DNA of 60,656 nucleotides from a virus, in the IMG/VR virus record IMGVR_UViG_3300021197_000990, positions 1 through 60,656 of that record; one strand, written 5' to 3'. The notes under the pieces are model-generated. The model was not told the origin of the DNA. It did not search any database and saw nothing but the letters and a program-made list of their open reading frames with translations. This document shows, one piece after another, positions 52,594-60,437 of the stretch (positions are counted from its first letter, which is position 1; the number at the start of each line of letters is the position of its first letter). The position numbers and the translations under genes are program-made.

Positions 52594-54732
52594 CTATTGT
52601 CCTTTAATTAATTGTCTAGCTAATGCAATGATTTGATCATATCCAGGATGTTCAGGAAGAGCTGTGCCTTCTTTGGTTGCCTTAATAGTTAAGTCAGCCC
52701 ATTCTTGGAAATGCTTATCAATACTTACTGCTAGCTGTTTAGTGTTATCATCTTCTGTATTCTTAGTCTGAGCTGTAGTATACGCAATGTTTGCTTGAGC
52801 TAAAGCCATATCAGCTTGTAACTTCTGCTGAGCTAATTCTTGCTCTTGTTGCGCTTTCTCAGATTGAGACTGCACTGCTTTCTCTGCACGCTCTTTAAAC
52901 TCATCAGTAGTATAGTCTTCTAGGAAGTCTGCACTATCTAAGCCCATGGCTTCTATTAGCTGAGTTGCTAAGATTGCTGGAGCTTCAGGCTTAACAGCCA
53001 TACCTGCACCTGCTTGATTAAGCTGAGGTAGGATGTTCTGAGCAACTGATTGTAGCTTCTGAATCTTATTAGCATTTGAGTTTTCACCAAGGTCGATAAA
53101 GATCTCACAATCTAAATCACGTGGTAAACGAGAAGCATCGATCTTCAGTAGTCTACCATCAACTGGTAACTGAGCACCTAGCTGATTTTTATGAATACAA
53201 AGATATACACCTTTACATAAACGTTTTAATCCAGTCTCTGCAAATCTACGAGCAATATGTTGCACTCGCTTTTGAGAAGCAGATTGAACAGCAGCCATTT
53301 TAGCTTCACTGTTACCAGACACATACAAGTTATCATTAAGACCTTGAGCGGCTTTAGACATACCTGTAGCTTGTTCTTTTATTAATTGTAAATGAGACAG
53401 CAATGGAACTGTACCTGTAGATATAGTATCAGGAGCTAACGCAGCTACTGCACCATTAGGATTACCATTAGTAGCAATGATCTGCTTAGGCTTCATATTC
53501 TGAAGAGCAGAGAAATCTACTACATTAGGATCTGCTAGCTTAGGTGAATAGTTAGTTAAGTATGTATTCTCAACAAAACCACGCATAATAGCTGTAGATG
53601 CTAAAGTAGAGCTACGAGTCATATCAGCGATTGATAGACCATGGAACTCATATGGGATATCGATAGGACATAAGCTTGCAATTGGAACCATATCACAATC
53701 TTCTTCTAGTAAGATATGCTCACCAGCCCTTATGAAATGTTTAAGCTCAGCAATGCCGTCGCCATCTCTATCTACTTCTAACCAACATTCGGTTACAGTT
53801 ACTTCTCTATTAGCTTCTAGTGGAAACAATGAGTCCGCACCAGAGTAATATTCTTGACCTGTCACTGCTTTACGTGCTGCTACTTCTGTGTTGTAGCTAG
53901 CTGTATCTCCAGCCCAGGTACCATCTTCACTTAACTCGCACCACTCATCTTCAGTTAACTCATCAGCAACTTCAGGCCACCAACGTCTGATCTCACTTCG
54001 TGTCATTGTTGTTTGAATCCCAACGAATGAAGCATCATCAATAGTCTTAGCATCTGCAGAGATACGGAAGTTCTCTGGTGGTACGTTCTCGATTTTAACT
54101 CGAGACTTGTTAATTGTTCTTTTAATTCGTACGTCAACGTAGACTAGTTCAGCTTCACCTGTTTCGTCAAAGTCGTTTTCATACTGCAGTTCACCAACGA
54201 TCTCTACGTTCTCGTCGGCTAGTAGTTCGTCTAAGCGAGTCTGAGATATCTTCTCATACTCTTCAAAGTCGATACAAAAATCTTCTACATAATCCCATCT
54301 GATGATAGAATTCTTCCACAGCAAGGCAGATTTAATCCAAGTCTGTAGGGTTTCCCATCCGCTATTCTGTTTGAATAAGCAGTGGTTAGTTAATAATGAC
54401 GCTTGATGCGCGATCTTGTGAGATTCAGGTGAACCATCATAAGGTACAAATCGAGCTAACTTTTGATTATTTAGAAATAAATCACAGATTAAAGCTGTAT
54501 AAGCTTCAACGGTCTCAGTAGTTGACGAATCAACAATAGCTGAAACACCTTGTGGTGCTAGGTGACCGTTAGCCATACCAGCATATTCATAGGTAGACTT
54601 CAAACGCTCAGACGATAAGTCTGAACTGTTAAGCCAATCACCAACTGAATTACTGATACCAGAGTCAATAAGGTTGACTAAGGCTTCATCTGTAACTTTC
54701 TCTTTATAGTTTTGACCACCTAGCTTTGACAT
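52594..54732 (-). CDS. Portal protein, 712 aa
   Basis: The region TVEAYTALICDLFLNNQKLARFVPYDG, then WIKSALLWKNSIIRWDYVEDF and GVSAIVDSSTT are typical of P22-like large portals. The C terminus is a Gln/Ala-rich coiled helix (EKAQQEQELAQQKLQADMAL), as in barrel-type portals. Size 712 aa is near P22 (725). TerL lies just upstream. Confidence 0.85.
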   Translation of the reverse strand: MSKLGGQNYKEKVTDEALVNLIDSGISNSVGDWLNSSDLSSERLKSTYEYAGMANGHLAPQGVSAIVDSSTTETVEAYTALICDLFLNNQKLARFVPYDGSPESHKIAHQASLLTNHCLFKQNSGWETLQTWIKSALLWKNSIIRWDYVEDFCIDFEEYEKISQTRLDELLADENVEIVGELQYENDFDETGEAELVYVDVRIKRTINKSRVKIENVPPENFRISADAKTIDDASFVGIQTTMTRSEIRRWWPEVADELTEDEWCELSEDGTWAGDTASYNTEVAARKAVTGQEYYSGADSLFPLEANREVTVTECWLEVDRDGDGIAELKHFIRAGEHILLEEDCDMVPIASLCPIDIPYEFHGLSIADMTRSSTLASTAIMRGFVENTYLTNYSPKLADPNVVDFSALQNMKPKQIIATNGNPNGAVAALAPDTISTGTVPLLSHLQLIKEQATGMSKAAQGLNDNLYVSGNSEAKMAAVQSASQKRVQHIARRFAETGLKRLCKGVYLCIHKNQLGAQLPVDGRLLKIDASRLPRDLDCEIFIDLGENSNANKIQKLQSVAQNILPQLNQAGAGMAVKPEAPAILATQLIEAMGLDSADFLEDYTTDEFKERAEKAVQSQSEKAQQEQELAQQKLQADMALAQANIAYTTAQTKNTEDDNTKQLAVSIDKHFQEWADLTIKATKEGTALPEHPGYDQIIALARQLIKGQ

Positions 54733-54878
54733 TATCGATGTCCTCCTAAGAACGGACGATCTTTAGTATTCTTAAGATCTTTACTAGTATAATGACCAGG
54801 CTGTGGTGTCTTCGCCGGTTTCTTCTTATCTTGAGAAGTAGGCGCCGACTTATTTAATCGTGCTTCGTTAAAACGCAT
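54732..54878 (-). CDS. Small basic protein, 48 aa
   Basis: ATG follows CCTAGGAGGTTACA, an excellent ribosome site. The product is Lys/Pro-rich and ends FLGGHR. Its stop overlaps the portal start (TAATG), so the two are translationally coupled. Unrecognised. Confidence 0.75.
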   Translation of the reverse strand: MRFNEARLNKSAPTSQDKKKPAKTPQPGHYTSKDLKNTKDRPFLGGHR

Positions 54879-55080
54879 TGTAACCTCCTAGGTTCTATCA
54901 ATCTATCTGCGCAAGATGGACTTGTACTATTGCTACTTGGCGTGAGCCATAGAGTATGAAACCTCTAGTAGGTACGGTACCGTCCGGTGAAAATTGCCCA
55001 TTTTAAGTCTGGGCCCGACTCGAGGACTCTGTATAGAATTTCTCTAAATTGTTTTACTTACCCATAAGGGTTACATCAAA
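54879..55080 (-). promoter_or_regulatory. Promoter and leader of the head operon
   Basis: The motif TGTAACCCTTATGGG on the - strand (about 55060-55074) is seven bases from the TerL stop. About 180 bases of untranslated leader follow, including a GGACGGTACCGT palindromic stretch near 54970-54990. No gene is seen in the leader. Confidence 0.65.
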
Positions 55081-56748
55081 TCAAAGCCACTTAGTATCGT
55101 TACTAAAATCTATAGCTCCGGTTCTCTGACGCCATGAGACATTGCTTCTAGATAGCTTATCCCAATGAGTACGTAGTACTTCACAACCCATAGCTAAAGC
55201 CATAACTGTGTCATCATAACATCCTGGTGCTGCTTCAGTCTTACCTGTTGCAGTAGACACATAATCCTTCAATTCTTGAATCATTACGTTAGATGGTATG
55301 TTGATCTCTTCATTCTCTATTAGGTTCTTTAGATTACCTATGATTGCAGGCTTAGATGCTGAGGTTGTCCTAAAACCTAAGCGTAGCCCTTCATCGTTAG
55401 AGACATTAGCTATTTTAGTCTGCTTATATAAGTTGATATAGTTCATAGACTCTAGCTTCTGCAGCGTAGCAATACCCATACTGTTACTCTCTACACATAA
55501 TAAAGCATTATTGTAATAACGCCCTAGGTAGAATAGGAACTCTCCATACAGACTAGGATCAATCCTATTGTCTCTATATAAAGCTACTACTCTGTGTTGA
55601 GCATCTAATACTACAGCTGCTGAACTATCTTGTCCTACACCTAATGCTACATCGGCTGCGATTACATAGTTACTATCAAAGTCTGGGAAGTCCCATATCT
55701 GTAGTTTACCCTCGCGGCTTTCATCAAACATCTTGCTGTGCGGATCCCACGTCATGTTACGCTGGGCTGCTGCAGGAAGTAGCGCGTCCAGTTTCTCTGT
55801 GTTGAATACGTTACTACCACTTACAATGAACGCTTCATCTGGCGTTGCTGGATACTCTTGTTTGAATTTGAGTTCTCCACCTTCTGCAATTTTGAGTCTT
55901 CTCCAATATAATTGGTCAAGGGATAGATCATACTTCTCTTGAAGCTTCTCCTCCTCTAAAGAGAGCTCCATCCCCTCCGGTGCCTCTCTCTGATACTCCT
56001 GAGTCCAGAACCATGGTAGGAAGATAGGAATATACTCGTTCTCTCCAGCCATAGCACCTTTCCATAGACGGTAGAATTCACCCTGAGCACCATTAGCGGT
56101 AGACTCTAGAATAACCTCGGTACCTGCAGCCTGTGAGATACCTTGGAACATACCAGCAAGTATCTTCTCATCGTGTGTCCAGAAGGCAACCTCAGACAAG
56201 TGAGCTATCGTTGGTGTTGTACCACGTCCCGCTTCCGGTGAACCGGCTGTGTATAGTCTATAAGATCCTATAGCCTCCTTATCTCTATACCATGGGCTAT
56301 TTATCTTTATCTCTTTAGCATTAGACGTTATCTCTTTAGGTTTAAGATCTCCATCCATATTCTTAATTAAGTTCTTACTCATACCGAACAGTGCATCAGA
56401 GGTAGCACTATCGTGAGCCATAACTACAGATCTAGAGTGGGGTGAGAAGTAAGACTTCCAGAATACCCTACCTGCACAGTACGTACTTATGCCTTGTTGT
56501 CGGGCTTTAAGGATTATAGCTCTAACCTTACCTGTCTCTTCAACCTGCTTAGCTAGCTTGTCAGTAATATACTTCTGCGCTTCATTTAGATGGAAGGGTA
56601 CAAAGCCCTTACTAGCATCTTTAGTTACAATTTGTATCTGCTCCTCAGCGAACTTAGCGAAGTCCGTTGAGTAGTCTTTAAGTTTATCACGCTTATCCTT
56701 CTCCTTGAGGAGCCGAATAGCCTGAGCCTTAGTAATCTTATTAGTCAT
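55081..56748 (-). CDS. Terminase large subunit (packaging ATPase-nuclease)
   Basis: 555 aa. Walker A-like KARQQGIST at 81-89, Walker B IAHLSEVAFW at 181-190 with catalytic Glu186, then an RNase-H-like nuclease with YVIAADVALGVGQDS and later CVESNSMG and CYDDTVMAL. It translocates DNA into the prohead and cuts concatemers. The gene is first of the late half, 140 bases after a TGTAACCCTTATGG site. Confidence 0.92.
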   Translation of the reverse strand: MTNKITKAQAIRLLKEKDKRDKLKDYSTDFAKFAEEQIQIVTKDASKGFVPFHLNEAQKYITDKLAKQVEETGKVRAIILKARQQGISTYCAGRVFWKSYFSPHSRSVVMAHDSATSDALFGMSKNLIKNMDGDLKPKEITSNAKEIKINSPWYRDKEAIGSYRLYTAGSPEAGRGTTPTIAHLSEVAFWTHDEKILAGMFQGISQAAGTEVILESTANGAQGEFYRLWKGAMAGENEYIPIFLPWFWTQEYQREAPEGMELSLEEEKLQEKYDLSLDQLYWRRLKIAEGGELKFKQEYPATPDEAFIVSGSNVFNTEKLDALLPAAAQRNMTWDPHSKMFDESREGKLQIWDFPDFDSNYVIAADVALGVGQDSSAAVVLDAQHRVVALYRDNRIDPSLYGEFLFYLGRYYNNALLCVESNSMGIATLQKLESMNYINLYKQTKIANVSNDEGLRLGFRTTSASKPAIIGNLKNLIENEEINIPSNVMIQELKDYVSTATGKTEAAPGCYDDTVMALAMGCEVLRTHWDKLSRSNVSWRQRTGAIDFSNDTKWL

Positions 56749-56884
56749 TATGAGTCCTCATTCTGTATAGACAAATAATACTTAATGGTGAAGGGGGTAA
56801 AAGCCCTTTGGTATACCTATATTATTTTTATATGTCTGCTATTTGCTAATATAATTCAGGTGGCCCCAGGGTTCCTTAGAGTTC

Positions 56885-56898
56885 ACCATAAGGGTTAC
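56885..56898 (-). promoter_or_regulatory. Candidate phage RNAP promoter for TerL
   Basis: TGTAACCCTTATGG on the - strand, followed by TGAAC. About 140 bases upstream of the TerL start. Confidence 0.65.
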
Positions 56899-57376
56899 AT
56901 CAGGGATTATGCTATGTGGAGTAGACTATCAGTGACTGTGAGATGCTGTGGGGAGACTATTAGGAGACTATGAGATCTTAAGGGTGAAGGGGGTAGCTTA
57001 TGTTAGTCTAAGCTCAGGGCAGCTATGTCTCAGTCAACCTATAAAGTAGGTAATAATATATAGTACCCTTAATAATCCCACGGGCCCCCTCAACTCTCCC
57101 CTCACTCCCTCCCCTAATCCTCTCCCTCCCAGTGATTTACTCCGGGATACTACCAGTCACCGTGGGTATTATAAGGTCTTAGGGTTGATCTGAGGGATCC
57201 TGAGGGTGTATCGTGAGTAGGGTATAGGAGCTTAGAGTGCTTTAGCGGTGATCTTGCGGTGGGATTAGGACTTGGAGGTGGCTGTGAGTGGGCCGTGGGG
57301 CAATGGCTTATATCAGATCCTAAAGTTCCCTACAGTTTCTTGTAGTCTACCTACATTGTCTACTATTTAACCTTCT

Positions 57377-57391
57377 TGTAACCCTTATGGG
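57377..57391 (+). promoter_or_regulatory. Candidate phage RNAP promoter facing the early half
   Basis: TGTAACCCTTATGGG on the + strand, the only copy in this orientation. It lies 0.7 kb before the first + strand gene and divergent to the TerL copy. Confidence 0.6.
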
Positions 57392-57427
57392 TCCTGGGGT
57401 TTCTATAAGTCCTATCTACTATAAGTA

Positions 57428-57465
57428 TACTCTATGATCTTATATACTTACTCTACGATCATATA
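57428..57465 (+). repeat. Two direct repeats TACTCTAYGATCWTATA
   Basis: 17-base copies at 57428-57444 and 57449-57465, 21 bases apart (two helical turns), with two mismatches. Placed beside the iteron cluster, they could be binding sites of a replication or regulatory protein. Confidence 0.55.
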
Positions 57466-57468
57466 GTC

Positions 57469-57528
57469 ACCTGTGTGTATCACCTGTGAGTTACCCGTGA
57501 GTACCTGTGAGTGTGTGGTACTGTGAGT
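57469..57528 (+). repeat. Five iteron-like ACCTGTGAG copies
   Basis: Copies start at 57469, 57482, 57493, 57503 and 57520; the variants are ACCTGTGTG, ACCTGTGAG, ACCCGTGAG, ACCTGTGAG and TACTGTGAG. Spacing is 10-17 bases. Iteron clusters are typical of replication origins. Confidence 0.55.
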
Positions 57529-57654
57529 ATAGACTATAAATATAGACATAAGATAGATGCTAACAGGCTAGAATAAAGGGGAGATGTAGGGATTAATTTG
57601 TCAGCAGTTGTTTATGTATCTTAATGGTGAGGAGTGTCTATTATGTCTACGTAT

Positions 57655-57844
57655 ATTGTGTTGCTTCGCAACCCAACCTGACGTTTGGTATCTCAGAGCA
57701 TTGTGTTGCTTCGCAACCCAACCTGACGTTTACTGTAGTCTGCTGCTGTTAGCAATAGCTTACGAGCATTGTGTTGCTTCGCAACCCAACCTGACGTTTG
57801 GTGTCTTAAAGTATTGTGTTGCTTCGCAACCCAACCTGACGTTT
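57655..57844 (+). repeat. Four 32-base hairpin repeats in two 113-base tandem units
   Basis: Identical 32-base copies at 57655, 57700, 57768 and 57813 contain GTTGC-TTC-GCAAC (5-bp stem, 3-base loop) followed by CCAACCTGACGTTT. The spacers alternate at 13 and 36 bases and the two long spacers resemble each other, so a 113-base unit was duplicated. The stem-loop geometry equals that of N4 virion-RNAP promoters; on the opposite strand the loop is GAA. Not CRISPR: no cas genes, spacers repeat and are too short. Confidence 0.8.
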
Positions 57845-57890
57845 ACTGAAGCCTGCAGCTGCTCCTCATGATACTAGACGATATGGTGTC

Positions 57891-57902
57891 CACGTGAACG
57901 TG
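57891..57902 (+). promoter_or_regulatory. CACG-TGAA-CGTG stem-loop
   Basis: Flanked by GTGTC and TCCAC. Member of the covarying stem-loop family (532, 6730, 57891, 59615). Confidence 0.6.
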
Positions 57903-57959
57903 TCCACTCTCATGGTATCTTGTATATCACGTAATGGTTAGGCCAGCCGATTGGTCCGA

Positions 57960-58040
57960 GGTACAGAAGTCTTTGTATCAGGTTCAAGCACGAATACGTC
58001 TGATCAGCGAAGTGATCCAGGTTACAAAAGTCCATGTAAC
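57960..58040 (+). promoter_or_regulatory. Pair of related stem-loops in the early leader
   Basis: GGTACA/TGTATC (57960-57979) and GTTACA/TGTAAC (58021-58040) enclose similar loops (GAAGTCT and AAAGTCCA). Stem bases differ but pair, so the structure appears selected. They lie 50-130 bases before the first early gene. Confidence 0.5.
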
Positions 58041-58088
58041 TTCATACGGCAATTCAACATCTAACTTAATAACCAAGAGGATTTTATT

Positions 58089-58184
58089 ATGTCTCCAGAA
58101 TGGATCGTATTAATCACATTAGTTTCAGTAGTATTAACAGCATCATGTCTTGGTGTTTTCTTAGCTAAAGTTATGGAGTGCTAA
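58089..58184 (+). CDS. Tiny membrane protein, 31 aa
   Basis: First early gene. ATG follows ACCAAGAGGATTTTATT. Residues 5-27 are a single hydrophobic span (WIVLITLVSVVLTASCLGVFLA). Coupled by three bases to the next gene. Early membrane peptides of this kind can affect host envelope functions, but no function is known here. Confidence 0.6.
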   Translation: MSPEWIVLITLVSVVLTASCLGVFLAKVMEC

Positions 58185-58186
58185 TC

Positions 58187-58426
58187 ATGATGTATAAACT
58201 AACTAAAACTCATCAGCAAGGTCTAGTTGACGAATCAATAGTTTTGTTCAACATTTTAGATGAGCAGACTAACGATCCTAAGATGCAGGATAAAGTCGTA
58301 CTTATCTATATGTCTTACTATTCAGATGGTGAGACTACACAGTTTAGACAAGCAATGTCTAAGCAAGATGCTAGAAATGTTTATAGTAACTTACGTAAAG
58401 AAGGTTACTTTGCAGAAGATGCATAA
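58187..58426 (+). CDS. Hypothetical protein, 79 aa
   Basis: ATG 58187 is preferred over an upstream GTG, with GGAG eight bases before. Charged helix plus a Tyr/Ser-rich middle. It is followed by a terminator at 58435. No family recognised. Confidence 0.65.
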   Translation: MMYKLTKTHQQGLVDESIVLFNILDEQTNDPKMQDKVVLIYMSYYSDGETTQFRQAMSKQDARNVYSNLRKEGYFAEDA

Positions 58427-58434
58427 CTCCCATT

Positions 58435-58467
58435 ACCTCTGTTCCTTCGGGTTCAGAGGTCTTTTTT
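58435..58467 (+). terminator. Terminator after the first early genes
   Basis: ACCTCTG and CAGAGGT pair around CCTTCGG, followed by CTTTTTT. A strong rho-independent signal just after the 58187 gene; the next gene has its own leader. Confidence 0.85.
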
Positions 58468-58492
58468 ATTTGACTACCAAGAGGATTTAGTC

Positions 58493-58810
58493 ATGTCAGA
58501 ATTTAAATATTATCGTGCAATGTCACGTAACGAGTATTCAGAATTATGTGTTGCTGATCAGTATGCAACCAACTTAAACACTAACACTTACTGGACTAAC
58601 AGCTATCATGCTGCTATGCAGTATTGTAGTGAAGGCCGTATCATTGTCGAGATTGTTCTTGATCGTGATATTCCAAGTCCATATCATGGCATCGCACACG
58701 GTGTTGATGAATATGGTGTTATGAACAATCATCATGAAGTTGTAATGACTCGTGGTTTGTTCAATGACCAACTAGTAAACGTACTAGAAATGCAAGAGTA
58801 CGAATACTAA
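58493..58810 (+). CDS. Hypothetical protein, weak ADP-ribosyltransferase-like pattern, 105 aa
   Basis: ACCAAGAGGATTTAGTC ribosome site. The chain YRAMSRNEYSEL, then NTYWTNSYHAAMQYCSEGRIIVEIVL and HHEVVMTRGL, follows the order of small ART-fold proteins (an Arg strand, a T/S-x-S region, a Glu before RG). Key residues are not certain. Several phages inject or express ARTs early, so the placement fits. Treat as a weak hypothesis. Confidence 0.4.
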   Translation: MSEFKYYRAMSRNEYSELCVADQYATNLNTNTYWTNSYHAAMQYCSEGRIIVEIVLDRDIPSPYHGIAHGVDEYGVMNNHHEVVMTRGLFNDQLVNVLEMQEYEY

Positions 58811-58876
58811 TAACGCTGTGTAGCTAATAGCTAGCGAGCAGTAACATTATATAAATCAACAACTTAGGTGATTATC

Positions 58877-59596
58877 ATGGAAATTTTATTAATGCTTTTA
58901 ATTGCTATCATTATGGTAGCATCTGTAGGTGCTGTGTCACGCAGCTTAAATAGTGACCTTGTTAAAGGTTACGTCAACATGGCTATCTTTATCGGTGGTC
59001 TAGTTCTAGCAACTTCAATGCTGCTTGCATTCGAAGCTACAGCTCAAGAACTGCAAGACGATGAAGCTGTCGAGTATGTCATGCTATCTGGCGACGTAGA
59101 TAAAGCTATGCTGCTTAAACTAAAGAATGCAATAGCTAAGTATCCAAACCTTAAAACTATTGCTCTAGACTCACCAGGCGGTTACGTTCATATAGGTTTT
59201 GAGATCGGTCACATTATTCGTGAAAACAATCTTAACACTTATATCTATGGTAACGGCTCATGTGCGTCTGCTTGTACTTATATCTTTATGGGTGGCAAGT
59301 ATAGAGGTATGCAATTCGGTGGTAAATTAGGTTTCCATCCTGCTCGTGCTGGTGGTTTTCCTGGTTCTATACCACTAAATGACATCTTGCTTGACGGTCA
59401 ACGTCTAAGTCTTGATGCTGCAGAGTACTTCTTAACTATGGTTAATGCAGACCACAGACTTAAGATTATTCAGTTCTTATCAAAGAGCTATCAGAATACT
59501 CATTATAGTCAAATGGATTGGTATGTACCACGTAAGGATAACTTGTCTCATACGAGCTTGTTCCATGCAGGTGTTGTTACACACTTCTTCCTATAG
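58877..59596 (+). CDS. Exported ClpP-fold (COG3904-like) serine protease-type protein, 239 aa
   Basis: Start ATG 58877, because the GTG further upstream lacks a ribosome site and AGGTG lies seven bases before. Two hydrophobic segments (about residues 3-17 and 34-53), then a signal-peptidase-like A-T-A site. The mature part has LDSPGGYVHIGFEIG, then GNGSCASACTYIFMGGKYRG and LGFHPAR: the Ser-Ala-Cys nucleophile loop and the Gly-Phe-His active-site region of periplasmic ClpP-fold proteins. It may act on the host envelope or remain membrane-anchored. Confidence 0.7.
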   Translation: MEILLMLLIAIIMVASVGAVSRSLNSDLVKGYVNMAIFIGGLVLATSMLLAFEATAQELQDDEAVEYVMLSGDVDKAMLLKLKNAIAKYPNLKTIALDSPGGYVHIGFEIGHIIRENNLNTYIYGNGSCASACTYIFMGGKYRGMQFGGKLGFHPARAGGFPGSIPLNDILLDGQRLSLDAAEYFLTMVNADHRLKIIQFLSKSYQNTHYSQMDWYVPRKDNLSHTSLFHAGVVTHFFL

Positions 59597-59614
59597 TTAT
59601 ACTTAATTTGTGTC

Positions 59615-59626
59615 CACGTAAACGTG
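59615..59626 (+). promoter_or_regulatory. CACG-TAAA-CGTG stem-loop before SSB
   Basis: Flanked by TGTC and TCCAC, 56 bases upstream of the SSB start. Fourth member of the covarying family. Confidence 0.6.
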
Positions 59627-59681
59627 TCCACTTTTGTGAATATTATATTTAAATTTTTAGTCAACCAAGAGGAAATCTATT

Positions 59682-60212
59682 ATGACTATGATCACTGAAC
59701 CACGCACTGTATTCGTTAAAGATGTAACTTTAAACTATGCAAAACTAGTTAAACCAGTTAATCCTTTCGGTACAGAACAATATGAGTTGCAAATTGCGAC
59801 TACAGATTCTGCTACAGCTCAAACTATGCGTGACTTAGGTCTTAACGTTAAAGAGAAAGATGGCTCATTTACAGCTTCTCTTAAGCGTAAAGCACGCAAA
59901 GCCAATGGTGATGACAATGGTCGTCCTGTTGTAATAGATGCAGGTCTTAAGCCAATCGATGATAACCAGCTTATGAAATTAGGTAATGGTTCTGTCGGTA
60001 ACGTTAAGTTATACCAATATCCTTACGATGCTGCTGGTCGTAAAGGTACTGCAACTTCATTAACAGCTGTGCAAGTTGTTGATTTTGTTGAGTATGTTGG
60101 TGGTGGCGTTGAGGCTGGCTTCTCGGTTGTAGGTGATAGCTTACCTGCAGCATCTGAGCAAGACACTGTAGACGAGCAAGCTGAACCAGATATGGCAAGC
60201 ATGCCTTTCTAA
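59682..60212 (+). CDS. Single-stranded DNA-binding protein
   Basis: 176 aa. The region TVFVKDVTLNYAKLVKPVNPFGTEQYELQIATTD, then a beta-barrel core, then an acidic Gln/Asp/Glu tail ending M-P-F, is the pattern of T7 gp2.5-type phage SSBs, whose terminal Phe contacts replication proteins. It coats ssDNA for the polymerase and primase-helicase. Ribosome site ACCAAGAGGAAATCTATT. Its last 122 bases are repeated at the window start. Confidence 0.85.
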   Translation: MTMITEPRTVFVKDVTLNYAKLVKPVNPFGTEQYELQIATTDSATAQTMRDLGLNVKEKDGSFTASLKRKARKANGDDNGRPVVIDAGLKPIDDNQLMKLGNGSVGNVKLYQYPYDAAGRKGTATSLTAVQVVDFVEYVGGGVEAGFSVVGDSLPAASEQDTVDEQAEPDMASMPF

Positions 60213-60222
60213 TATAGAATAA

Positions 60223-60259
60223 ACCAGATGGTCCTTACGGATCGTCTGGTATTTTTTTT
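60223..60259 (+). terminator. SSB terminator (right repeat copy)
   Basis: Same stem as at 133-171, with an 8-T tract instead of 10. Confidence 0.85.
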
Positions 60260-60272
60260 GGGATGATGTTTC

Positions 60273-60437
60273 ATGGATATACTTACAGATTTAAGAGTAA
60301 TTCTCTTTATAATATTTGCAGTAATCGTATCTGCAGCTTTTTATCCTATAGAAACATGTGCAGTATTGGCAGTCTTTATACTTCAGCAACAGTTCTCCTT
60401 TTGGAGATCGTTTCTTCGGTCCACTCGTGGATCTTAG
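60273..60437 (+). CDS. Small membrane protein, 54 aa (right repeat copy)
   Basis: Encodes exactly the same protein as 185-349; the two nucleotide differences are silent. In a circular or permuted molecule this would be one gene between SSB and the 566 gene. Confidence 0.6.
   Translation: MDILTDLRVILFIIFAVIVSAAFYPIETCAVLAVFILQQQFSFWRSFLRSTRGS

Larger units (their letters stand above)
56753..58088. other. 1.3-kb gene-free control region
   Basis: This is the longest stretch without a convincing gene and lies between the divergent halves. It holds a TGTAACCCTTATGG site on each strand, repeated GGTGAAGGGGGTA words (near 56790 and 56980), a C-rich run at 57080-57130, two direct repeats (57428, 57449), five ACCTGTGAG-like iterons, four hairpin repeats and three further stem-loops. 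Its base composition differs visibly from coding DNA. Origin and early-promoter functions are the likely use. Confidence 0.75.

Noticed and set aside
56753-57600. Genes in the gap between TerL and the early region
   Set aside because: The only sizeable + frame there (56785-56973) is a hydrophobic ORF without a ribosome site, with odd composition and overlapping a conserved promoter motif.
57655-57844. CRISPR array
   Set aside because: Only four repeats, alternating 13- and 36-base spacers that are themselves repeated, and no cas genes. The hairpin repeat and nested duplication explain it better.
57608-57871. 87-aa ORF across the hairpin repeats
   Set aside because: Its residues are just the translated repeats (CCFATQPDV-like blocks) and it has no ribosome site or recognisable protein features; treated as noncoding.
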